In this document: positions 1-8,600 of the stretch, one piece after another
Layout: every line of letters begins with the position of its first letter
How positions within the stretch are numbered: the first letter of the stretch is position 1
NCBI RefSeq assembly: GCF_014197535.1
Contig: NZ_JACIFV010000012.1
Span: forward strand, 103,884-167,883
Source of the DNA: Rhizobium aethiopicum
GTDB taxonomy: Bacteria > Pseudomonadota > Alphaproteobacteria > Rhizobiales > Rhizobiaceae
Length of the DNA stretch: 64,000 nt
Direction: 5' to 3'
Translations under genes and position numbers: made by a program
Notes under the pieces: generated by a model
Told to the model about the DNA's origin: nothing
What the model saw: only the letters and a program-made list of their open reading frames with translations
The model's database searches: none

Positions 1-119
1 CGCCCGCTTGAAAACACGTTGGCCGCAGTCGGAGTCTTGAAAGGAGAGGCGCATCTTCGGTCGTATTGCATTACCCACTTCTCTCAAGGGTAGAATCGCG
101 GTGCGAAGCAGGCTAATGA

Positions 120-1325
120 ATGGTTGTTGATCCTCATGCGGAGGTTTCTAAAATTAAAGATCATATCCAGTGGGTTATAGAGCAGGGAATCACCAGCGAG
201 CATATCGGTGATCTCGTCGCCGGCCTGTGTGAACGGCTGATCGCGGACGGGTTTCCGATCTGGCGGGCAAGCATCCGCATGCCGTCCCTGCATCCGATGT
301 ATCGCGGCATCGCGGCCAATTTCGTGCGGGGCGGTGAGACTGTTCTCGAGAATGCGGAGCACGGCAGCGAGACCGAGCGCAACTTCGTGAAGACGCCGAT
401 ATTCTATCTTCTGAACCGCGGTGAGAAGACGGGGCGGTGGAACCTGGCTAAAGGCGAGGGTCTCCACTATGGTGAGCTCTACGAATTCGCGCTTGCCGGT
501 GGCACGGACCATGTGGTCAATCTTTTCGAGTTCCCGAAGGAAGTCGCGCTGCGCGGGCTCGGTTTCTCTCTGACGAGCGATTCTCCGGGCGGATTTTCGG
601 ATGATCAGCTGGCGATCATCGATGAACTGTTCCCAGCGCTGGGACTTGCCGCTTACCGTGTGGCGGTTTCGAAGACGGCGACCGATATTCTTGCCGTCTA
701 TACCGGCGCCAGGACGAGTGCGCGCATCCTTGCCGGTGAAACCCGCAGGGGAATGGGCGGCTCCATCGATGCCGCCATCCTTCTTGCCGACCTCCGCAAC
801 TTCACGGCGCTGACCGAGGCCTATCAGCCGGGGGAGATCGTCGGCTTTCTCAACGAACATTTCGAACTGATCGACCGGCACGTCGAGGAAAATTCCGGCG
901 AGATCCTCAAGTTCATGGGCGATAGCGTGCTGGCAATCTTTCCGACGGACGCCGAGGATCCGCAAAGGGCTTGCAAGGCCGCATTGGCTTCGGCGCAGAA
1001 CCTGCTGAGAGCAAACGAGGAGCTCAATCGCGAACGGACGCTGAATGGTGGCCCCGATATCGGGATTGATGTCGTCTTGCATCTCGGCGAGGTTTTTTAC
1101 GGAAATGTCGGTGCCCAAGGCCGGCTGGACTTCACCGTGATCGGCAGGGCCGTCAACGAGGCGTCGCGGCTTGAAAAGCTGTGCGGAACGCTTGAGCAGC
1201 CCCTGCTGCTGTCGGAAAGCTTCGCAGCGACCTGCGCCGTGCCCTGCGACTATCTCGGCGCTTTCGAGCTGCGCGGCGTTTCGAAGAGGGCCGACGTTTA
1301 CAGGCTTGCCGGCGCCGCTTCTTAG
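120..1325 (+). CDS. Class III adenylate/guanylate cyclase
   Basis: Predicted 401-residue class III nucleotide cyclase making cAMP or cGMP. The C-terminal catalytic domain spans about residues 215-365: a metal-binding Asp in the strand ending LLADLRNF (about 217-227), the GDSVLAIF segment near 267-274, and the substrate and transition-state region VIGRAVNEASRLE near 340-352. The first 210 residues lack membrane segments and match no sensor domain I can name; they probably carry the regulatory input. The ATG at 120 is the first in-frame start, with no strong ribosome binding site. It converges on the ClC gene with a 6-bp gap. Cyclase class is clear; nucleotide specificity is not. Confidence 0.9.
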   Translation: MVVDPHAEVSKIKDHIQWVIEQGITSEHIGDLVAGLCERLIADGFPIWRASIRMPSLHPMYRGIAANFVRGGETVLENAEHGSETERNFVKTPIFYLLNRGEKTGRWNLAKGEGLHYGELYEFALAGGTDHVVNLFEFPKEVALRGLGFSLTSDSPGGFSDDQLAIIDELFPALGLAAYRVAVSKTATDILAVYTGARTSARILAGETRRGMGGSIDAAILLADLRNFTALTEAYQPGEIVGFLNEHFELIDRHVEENSGEILKFMGDSVLAIFPTDAEDPQRACKAALASAQNLLRANEELNRERTLNGGPDIGIDVVLHLGEVFYGNVGAQGRLDFTVIGRAVNEASRLEKLCGTLEQPLLLSESFAATCAVPCDYLGAFELRGVSKRADVYRLAGAAS

Positions 1326-1331
1326 GCTCGC

Positions 1332-3122
1332 TCAAATCTCGCCCGACACCTCGCGGCGGCGCCGGTCGAGTTCTTCGCTGTAGCGACGCAGCGTGTGGCT
1401 TTCGCTGAGTTGTCCCACCACCTTGCGCTCGATCAGATTGTTGACGACGGCGAGCGCTTCGCTTTCGCTCTTGTCGAAGATCGCTGCCGCCTGCTTGGCA
1501 TTCATCTGCGGCTGCAGGAAATCATTGCGGTAGCGGACGAAATCGGCAAGCGTCTGGCTCTCGTCCTGGACGTCGGTCGGGTTGGCATAGATCTCAGGCA
1601 CCAGCACGAGACCGGCATATTTGTCGTTCTCCTCGACGAGAATGACGCGTTGGGTTGAGCCGATCGGGAAGGCCTTCTTGAAGTCTTCCAGCGAGATATC
1701 GGCCTTTGCCGTCTTCACGTCGGCACGCATCAGTTTGTTCACCGTCAAATTGCGAATCCAGCCAACGTCGTGGGCGCTGCGGATGCTTTCGCCGCGCAGG
1801 TGGAAGCGCCACGTGGCGAAGGAGTAGCCGAAGGTCGAGCGCACGACGAGCGAGGAGGTGATGACGGCGGCAAGAACCAGTGCCGTGATCGGGAAATCGC
1901 CTGTGATTTCGAGCGCCAGAAAGGTCATCGTCAGCGGCCCGCCAATGACGGCGACCGACAGGGAACTCATCCCGACCACGGCATAAATGACCGGCGTCAA
2001 TGTCGCATCGGCGAAATAGGGGCCGCAATAAGCAAAGAGCTTGCCGAGCAGGGCGCCCATGAACAGCGAGGCGAAAAACAGCCCGCCCCTGAAACCGGAG
2101 CCGATCGAGATCGCCGAGGCAAGGGATTTCAGGAGGAAGAGACCGATCAGCGCCGGGATCGCCACGTCGCGGGACAGGTTGAGATGCAGCGCGCCGTGCC
2201 CCGCCGAAAGGACCTGCGGCGAGATCATCGCGAGAAGCCCGACGATGATGCCGCCGAGCGCCGGGCGAAAGGGCGTGGCGATCGAGCTTTTGCGGGCCAG
2301 CTCCTCGATGAAGGCCACGCCCTGCATGAGGAGAATGCCAACGCCGGCGCAGAAGACGCCGAGCAGCAGCGCCGGCACATAATCGGCAGGCACGACCGTG
2401 CCGAAGCTGCCGATATCGATGGTGAAATCGCCCTCGGCAAGCAACCTTGCGATGAGGGTTGAAACGAGGGCGGAGACGACGACCGGGGTCAACGACACGA
2501 TGGTGTAGGTGCCGATGATCAGCTCGAAGGCGTAGAAGGCGCCCGTCAGCGGCGCGTTGAAGGCGGCGGCGATGGCGCCGGCCGCGCCGCAACCGACGAG
2601 GATGCGCAGATCCGAGCGGCGCAGCTGCAGCTTGAGGCCGAATTTGGAGGCGATGCCGGCGGCGAGCTGGGTATAGCCGGCTTCCAGGCCGACGGAGGCG
2701 CCGAAGCCGTTGGAGATCAGGTTCTGTACGGCAACGATGATGCTATCTGTCAGGGAGAGGCGGCCGCCATGCAGTGCATTCGCCTCGATCGGGTCAACCA
2801 TTGGTTTTTTGCGCCGTTTGGCGAGCGCCATGAGCAGCAGGCCGAGCAGGGCGCCACCGATGACAGGGGCGGTGAGCAGCAGCATCTTGTCCTGGATTAC
2901 CGACGCGCTCAGCCTTTCGCTGTCGGCGATGCCGAAAACAAGTTGGTGCAGCTGGTTGGAGACATAGCTCATGCCGGTCACGGCAAGACCCGAGGCGATG
3001 CCGACGATGGCGCCTGCCAGCGACAGGCCGACTTCGCTGCGGCGCGTCAGGGCGCGCAGCCGCCCCGGATCGAAGAAAACACGCAGCGCGCGCAGGCGGC
3101 GGCGATCCAATTTCATAAGCAT
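1332..3122 (-). CDS. ClC-family chloride channel/antiporter with C-terminal regulatory region
   Basis: 596-residue polytopic membrane protein of the ClC family, which moves chloride through a channel or by H+/Cl- exchange. The N-terminal 430 residues are hydrophobic and contain family landmarks: a GLEAG stretch in the place of the canonical GREGP (gating Glu kept), the segment GAAGAIAAAFNAPLTGAFYAFE, and GSGFRGGLFFASLF in the filter region. Residues about 450-596 are soluble and look like a degenerate CBS-pair tail. The altered filter motifs put it in a divergent bacterial branch, so ion selectivity cannot be read from sequence. Single-gene unit, convergent with the cyclase. Confidence 0.88.
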   Translation of the reverse strand: MLMKLDRRRLRALRVFFDPGRLRALTRRSEVGLSLAGAIVGIASGLAVTGMSYVSNQLHQLVFGIADSERLSASVIQDKMLLLTAPVIGGALLGLLLMALAKRRKKPMVDPIEANALHGGRLSLTDSIIVAVQNLISNGFGASVGLEAGYTQLAAGIASKFGLKLQLRRSDLRILVGCGAAGAIAAAFNAPLTGAFYAFELIIGTYTIVSLTPVVVSALVSTLIARLLAEGDFTIDIGSFGTVVPADYVPALLLGVFCAGVGILLMQGVAFIEELARKSSIATPFRPALGGIIVGLLAMISPQVLSAGHGALHLNLSRDVAIPALIGLFLLKSLASAISIGSGFRGGLFFASLFMGALLGKLFAYCGPYFADATLTPVIYAVVGMSSLSVAVIGGPLTMTFLALEITGDFPITALVLAAVITSSLVVRSTFGYSFATWRFHLRGESIRSAHDVGWIRNLTVNKLMRADVKTAKADISLEDFKKAFPIGSTQRVILVEENDKYAGLVLVPEIYANPTDVQDESQTLADFVRYRNDFLQPQMNAKQAAAIFDKSESEALAVVNNLIERKVVGQLSESHTLRRYSEELDRRRREVSGEI

Positions 3123-3320
3123 GGCTAGACAACTAGGCGAGGAGAGGCCGGGTCAAGGGCGGAGGTGCAGTCGCCTTGCAACGCAATTGCGGCGAAAAGC
3201 CGACGACCACATCAAATATTCATGACGTAAGCCGCTGATAAAAGACGATATTTCCGGTAGGGTCAGTGGTGTTGGCTGGTCTTTCGCGCAGTCTGGAGTT
3301 GGGGTGGTTGCAAAGGTCGG

Positions 3321-3349
3321 TTGACTTCACCTCGCGGCTTCCCTAACCA
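3321..3349 (+). promoter_or_regulatory. Promoter of the cobalamin riboswitch transcript
   Basis: TTGACT (3321-3326) and TAACCA (3344-3349) are separated by 17 bp. Transcription would begin near 3356, just before the first conserved riboswitch stems. It is the only good -35/-10 pair seen upstream of the cob operon. Predicted by eye. Confidence 0.55.
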
Positions 3350-3355
3350 TCCCAG

Positions 3356-3740
3356 GAATAACGGATGGTTCCGGATCGGCATTTCGCCTTCCGGATGAAA
3401 AGGGAATGTGACGGGGCGGACCCACATCGGGCGCCTTTATCACAGCCGACCCCGCGACTGTAGAGCGGTCAGGGTCTTCCATCCGGCATCGAAGCTCTTC
3501 CGGCCTGGCCGCAATCGTGCAGGCGGACGGGATGGGCGACATGCCGGAAAAGCCACTGGAAATGCATGGTGATTAACCGGGGTCGGACGCCTCTATCTCT
3601 ACGAATCGTCCACCTTTTCACCGAGGCAGCCGGGAAGGTGAGGCAGATCCGATGGCACGATCAGGGGCGACCGGGCTTCCGGTTCGCCCCGATCGCCGCC
3701 GATAACCGCGAGCCAGGAGACCTGCCTTCCGTGCCGGGCG
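3356..3740 (+). promoter_or_regulatory. Cobalamin (adenosylcobalamin) riboswitch
   Basis: The conserved blocks of the cobalamin riboswitch occur in the right order: GGGAATGTGACGGGGCGG near 3402-3420, CCCCGCGACTGTA near 3450-3462, GCCACTGG at 3552-3559, CGGGAAGGTGAGGCAG at 3631-3646 and the B12 box AGCCAGGAGACCTGCC at 3711-3726. AACCATCC and GGATGGTT (about 3345-3370) can form an extra 5' stem. The element is longer than usual because of expanded variable arms. It lies ahead of cobP-cobW-cobN-cobO, so high cobalamin should repress that operon. No clear terminator follows within 100 bp; control may act on translation or further downstream. Confidence 0.9.
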
Positions 3741-3838
3741 AAAAGCCCAACCCTGGGCAAGAGGCCCGCTGCCAGCACGGAGGTTGTTTTGGCTGAAGGA
3801 ACGATTTCAGCGCCGCCTCTGGTGGTGCGATTGGGGTT

Positions 3839-3997
3839 CCCCTTCTCCCCAGCGGGGAGAAGGTGGCCCGAAGGGTCGGATGAGGGGGCCGCGCGGCACC
3901 TCCGTCCTTTTGCCCTTCGCTTGCGCTCGGTCCATTCGCGGCTTCGCCGCTCACCCCCTCAACCGCCTGCCGGCACCTTCTCCCCGCTGGGGAGAAG
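3839..3997. repeat. Palindromic intergenic repeat (RIME-like), copy A
   Basis: Both ends are the self-complementary block CTTCTCCCC-AGC/GCT-GGGGAGAAG, and the interior holds GGTCGGATGAGGGGG and a TCGCTTGCGCTCGGTCCATTCGCGGCTTCGCCGCTC segment in pieces. Close relatives lie near 45.8 kb and 47.7 kb. It sits between the riboswitch and cobP, so it is part of the cobP mRNA leader. Assignment to the RIME class described in rhizobia is by resemblance. Confidence 0.75.
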
Positions 3998-4042
3998 AGA
4001 GATTTGGCGCCGCCTTGCCCTCTCTCGGAGGGTCGCTTCGGC

Positions 4043-4552
4043 ATGACCACCACCCTCATCCTCGGCGGCGCCCGCTCCGGCAAATCCCGTTTTGCCGAAA
4101 ATCTCGTTATGGCAAGCGGCCTCGAGCGCCACTACCTCGCCACCGGCCGTGCCTGGGACGAGGAGATGCAGACGCGTATTGCCCAGCACAAGGCCGATCG
4201 CGGCCCTTCCTGGACGACGCATGAGGAGCCGCTCGATCTTCTCGGCGTGCTTGCCGCGATCGACGGCGAGGGGCGCATTGTGCTTGTCGATTGCCTGACG
4301 CTCTGGGTGACCAACCTGATGATGGAGGAGCGCGACATGGCGGTGGAATTTGCCGCGCTCGCCGATTTCCTGCCTGGCGCCAAGGCGCGGCTGGTCTTCG
4401 TTTCCAACGAGGTTGGCCTCGGCATTGTGCCTGACAATCGCATGGCGCGCGATTTTCGCGATCATGCCGGACGGCTGCACCAAATAATCGCGGCGAAGGC
4501 CGACGAAGTCTATTTCATCGCGGCCGGTCTGCCGCTGAAAATGAAGGGTTGA
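4043..4552 (+). CDS. cobP: Bifunctional adenosylcobinamide kinase / adenosylcobinamide-phosphate guanylyltransferase
   Basis: 169-residue CobP (CobU of Salmonella). It phosphorylates adenosylcobinamide and then forms adenosylcobinamide-GDP, the substrate of CobS. The P-loop GGARSGKS is at residues 8-15 and the conserved [10 protein letters not shown] segment near 119-128. I place the start at the ATG at 4043, immediately before the P-loop strand; an upstream in-frame start at 4004 would add 13 residues not typical of the family. First gene of the riboswitch-controlled operon, 6 bp before cobW. Confidence 0.95.
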   Translation: MTTTLILGGARSGKSRFAENLVMASGLERHYLATGRAWDEEMQTRIAQHKADRGPSWTTHEEPLDLLGVLAAIDGEGRIVLVDCLTLWVTNLMMEERDMAVEFAALADFLPGAKARLVFVSNEVGLGIVPDNRMARDFRDHAGRLHQIIAAKADEVYFIAAGLPLKMKG

Positions 4553-4558
4553 AGTTCC

Positions 4559-5614
4559 ATGAACCAGCAGAAAATCCCCGCAACCGTCATCACCGGCTTC
4601 CTCGGCGCCGGCAAGACGACGATGATCCGCAACCTGCTCACCAATGCCGCCGGCAAAAAGATTGCGCTCATCATCAACGAGTTCGGCGATCTCGGCGTCG
4701 ACGGCGAAGTGCTGAAGGGCTGCGGCGCGGAGAATTGCAGCGAGGACGACATTATCGAGCTCACCAATGGCTGTATCTGCTGCACCGCCGCCGACGATTT
4801 CATTCCAACGATGACGAAGCTCCTGGAGCGCGAACAGCGGCCTGACCATATCGTCATCGAAACCTCCGGCCTCGCCCTGCCACAGCCGCTGGTCGCCGCC
4901 TTCAACTGGCCTGATATCCGCACCCAGGTGACCGTCGACGGCGTCATTACGGTTGTCGACAGTGCGGCCGTTGCCGCCGGCCGTTTCGCCGACGACCATG
5001 ATGCGGTCGAGGCGGCGCGCGTCGAGGACAACTCGCTCGATCATGAGAGCCCGATCGAGGAGCTGTTCGAAGACCAGCTCACATGCGCCGATCTCATCGT
5101 CCTCAACAAGACCGATCTGATCGATGGGGATGGCCTGGGCCGTGTGAAGAACGAAGTCGCCTCCCGCATCGCCCGGAAGCCGGTCATGATCGAGGCCAGG
5201 AATGGCGAAGTGCCGGCCGGTGTGTTGCTCGGCCTCGGCATCGGCACAGAAGACGATATCGCCAATCGCAAGTCCCATCACGAGCTGGAGCACGAGGAGG
5301 GGGCGCCGCACGATCACGACGAATTCGACAGCTTCGTTGTCGAACTCGGCGCTGTTTCCGATCCGACAGGCTTTATCGAAAAGCTGAAGGGCATCATCGC
5401 CGAGCACGACGTGCTGCGCCTCAAGGGCTTCATCGACGTTTCGGGCAAGCCCATGCGCCTGCAGCTGCAGGCCGTCGGCAGCCGCATCGACCAGTATTTC
5501 GACCGCGCCTGGGCAGCGGGTGAGGCGCGCCGAACGCGCCTCGTCGTCATCGGCTTGCGCGAAATTAACCAGGACGCGGTGCGCAAGGCGATCGAAGCGC
5601 TCGTTCAGGGATAA
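4559..5614 (+). CDS. cobW: CobW-type GTPase, putative cobalt chaperone
   Basis: 351-residue G3E GTPase of the CobW/COG0523 family, thought to deliver cobalt for cobalamin synthesis. P-loop GFLGAGKTT is at residues 13-21, the metal-binding motif GCICC at about 71-75, and the guanine-specificity motif NKTD near 182-185. A His/Glu-rich metal-binding stretch (HHELEHEEGAPHDHDE) follows at about 239-254. A CobW C-terminal domain occupies the last 100 residues. It lies between cobP and cobN, next to the chelatase it probably serves. Confidence 0.95.
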   Translation: MNQQKIPATVITGFLGAGKTTMIRNLLTNAAGKKIALIINEFGDLGVDGEVLKGCGAENCSEDDIIELTNGCICCTAADDFIPTMTKLLEREQRPDHIVIETSGLALPQPLVAAFNWPDIRTQVTVDGVITVVDSAAVAAGRFADDHDAVEAARVEDNSLDHESPIEELFEDQLTCADLIVLNKTDLIDGDGLGRVKNEVASRIARKPVMIEARNGEVPAGVLLGLGIGTEDDIANRKSHHELEHEEGAPHDHDEFDSFVVELGAVSDPTGFIEKLKGIIAEHDVLRLKGFIDVSGKPMRLQLQAVGSRIDQYFDRAWAAGEARRTRLVVIGLREINQDAVRKAIEALVQG

Positions 5615-5617
5615 TCG

Positions 5618-8600
5618 ATGCATCTGCTTCTGGCCCAGCAGGGAACGATCAGCGACGGCGAGGAGGCGATAGACCTCGGCCAGTCGCCGGGCGATATCCT
5701 GTTCCTTTCGGCCGCCGACACCGAGCTTGCGGCGATCGCTACCGCCTATCGCGAGTGCGAGGGGATGCCGCATTCGCTGAGGCTCGCGAATCTGATGAGC
5801 CTCAAGCATCCGATGTCGGTCGATACCTATGTCGAGCGAACGGCCAGGCATGCCAAGCTGATCGTCGTGCGTGCGCTCGGCGGCGCCAGCTATTTCCATT
5901 ATGCGCTGGAGGCGCTGCACGCCGTTGCCGCACGCAACGGCGCATTGATTGCGGTATTGCCCGGCGATGCCAAGCCGGATGCGGGGCTGGTTCCTTTCTC
6001 CAATGTTGACCTCAACGATCTCAACGGGCTCTGGGCCTATCTGATCGAAGGCGGCGACACCAACACGCGGGATTTTCTCACCTATGCGTCGGCGATGCTG
6101 TCGGGCGCGGAGAAGCCGGCGCCGGCAGCGCCGCTGATGAAGGCGGGCATCTGGTGGCCAGGGCGGGGGCTGATCGGGGTCGAGGAGTGGCGGCGGGTCG
6201 TCGGTTCGCATGTCGCGCCAACGTCGTCCGTCAAGCGTGGGGCACCAAGCTCGACAGAAGAGGTGGAATTCGAACCCACGTCCCCCATCGTCGCCATCAG
6301 CTTCTACCGTGCCCTCGTCCAGAGCGGCGAGATCGGGCCGGTCGAAGCGCTGGTCGAGGCCCTGGCCGCACTTGGCCTGCGGCCGCTGCCGGTCTTTGCC
6401 TACAGCCTAAAGGATCCCGTTTCGACAGGGATTCTCGAGAGCGTGTTTTCGGCGTTGAAACCGGATGTCGTCATCAACACAACGGGCTTTGCGGTCTCCG
6501 CACCGGGCGCGGACCGGCAACCGACGGTGCTGGAGGCGGATGGCGCAGTCGTGCTGCAGGCAATCCTGTCGGCTTCGTCGAAGGAGGCCTGGGAAGCTTC
6601 GTCTCAAGGTCTGTCGGCGCGCGACCTCGGCATGAATGTGGCGTTGCCTGAAGTCGACGGGCGCGTATTGGCTCGGGCGGTGTCCTTCAAGACGGCGGCG
6701 CGTTACGACGCGGCTGTCGAGGCGAACATCGTCGCCAGCGTGCCCGATGCCGGCCGGGTGCGCTATACGGCAGAGCTTGCCGCCAACTGGGCGCGGCTGC
6801 GCGGGAGGCCCGCCAATACGAGGCGCATCGCCCTCGTCATGGCGAATTATCCGAACCGCGACGGCCGGCTCGGCAACGGCGTCGGGCTCGACACGCCGGC
6901 CGGCAGCATCGAGGTGCTTCGGGCGATGGCGGGTGCGGGTTATCCGGTCGCCGATGTTCCGGCCGATGGCGACGCGCTGATCCGCCATCTGATGGAGGGG
7001 CCGACCAATTCCGTGCATGACGGCCGGGTCATCCGCGAGGCTCTTTCGCTCAGTCGCTACAAAAACTTCCTGGGATCTCTTCCCAAAAAGATTCAGGATG
7101 ATGTGACGGACCGCTGGGGCGAGCCAGAGAACGACCCCTATTTTCGCGACGGCGTCTTCGCCCTGCCTTTCGCCCGCTTGGGCGGCGTCCTGGTAGGCAT
7201 TCAGCCGGCACGCGGCTACAATATCGATCCGAAGGAGAGCTATCATTCGCCGGATCTCGTGCCGCCGCATGGCTATATCGCCTTCTATGCTTTCCTGCGG
7301 CACGAATTTGGCGCTGACGCCGTCATTCATATGGGCAAGCATGGCAATCTCGAATGGCTGCCGGGCAAGGCGCTGGCGCTGTCGGAGACGTGTTATCCGG
7401 AAGCGATCCTCGGGCCGTTGCCGCATCTTTATCCCTTTATCGTCAATGATCCGGGCGAGGGCACGCAGGCCAAGCGCCGCACCGCCGCCGTGATCATCGA
7501 TCACCTGACGCCGCCTTTGACGCGGGCCGAGAGCTACGGGCCGCTCAAGGACCTGGAGGCGCTGGTCGACGAATATTACGAGGCCGCCGGCGGCGACCCT
7601 CGCCGTATCCGGCTGCTCAGCCGCCAGATCCTCGACCTCGTCACCGATATCGGGCTGGATCGGGATGCGGGGATTGCGAAAGGCGAGAGCGAAGGTGAGG
7701 CGCTGAAGAAGCTCGACGCCTATCTCTGCGATCTGAAAGAGATGCAGATCCGTGATGGGTTGCATGTCTTCGGCGTGTCGCCGGAGGGGCGGTTGCTGAC
7801 GGATTTGACCGTGGCGCTGGCGCGGGTACCGCGCGGGCTGGGAGAGGGTGGCGATGCGAGTTTGCAGCGGGCGATTGCTGGGGATGCTGTGAGAAACCCC
7901 TCCCCAACCCCTCCCCACAAGGGGGAGGGACTTACCGCTGCGCCCGCGGCAATCTCTGCGCTCAAAGATGATGTGGAGGCGGTGCGTCCAGCAAGCCCCT
8001 CCCACCTGTGGGGAGGGGTTGGGGAGGGGTCTGTCTTCGACCCACTCGACTGCGACATGGCTGCCCTTTGGGTCGGGCCACGCCCGGCAATCCTCGCCGA
8101 TATCACCAAGGCTCCCTGGCGCACCAACGGCGACGCGGTCGAGCGAATCGAGCTGCTCGCTGCCAAGCTCGTTGCCGGCGAAATGGAATGCCCTGCAGAC
8201 TGGACGGCAACGCGGGCTGTACTTTCGGAGATCGAGACCCGGCTCAAACCCTCCATCCTCGCCTGCGGCCGCGCCGAGATCGATGGGCTGCTCCGCGGCC
8301 TCGACGGTCGCTTCGTCGCCCCCGGCCCCTCAGGCGCGCCGACCCGCGGCCGGCCGGACGTGCTGCCGACAGGCCGTAATTTCTATTCGGTCGACAGTCG
8401 CGCCGTGCCGACGCCGGCCGCCTATGAACTCGGCAAAAAATCGGCCGAACTGCTGGTGCGCCGCTATGTTCAGGATCGTGGCGAGTGGCCGGTCTCCTTC
8501 GGGCTGACGGCCTGGGGCACGTCGAACATGCGCACGGGTGGTGACGATATCGCCCAAGCTTTGGCGCTGATCGGCGTCAAGCCGCTCTGGGACATGAGTT

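Noticed and set aside
3959..6211. Minus-strand open frame of 750 codons opposite cobP, cobW and the cobN start
   Set aside because: Shadow of three well-supported cob genes; no recognisable domain and no ribosome binding site.
6263..6279. On the minus strand GTGGGTTCGAATTCCAC looks like a tRNA T-arm
   Set aside because: No matching acceptor stem, anticodon arm or D-arm could be built around it, there is no CCA end, and it lies inside an uninterrupted cobN frame. At most a tRNA fragment, more likely chance.
6407..8005. Minus-strand open frame of 532 codons opposite cobN
   Set aside because: Antisense shadow of CobN, including the repeat; no domain content.
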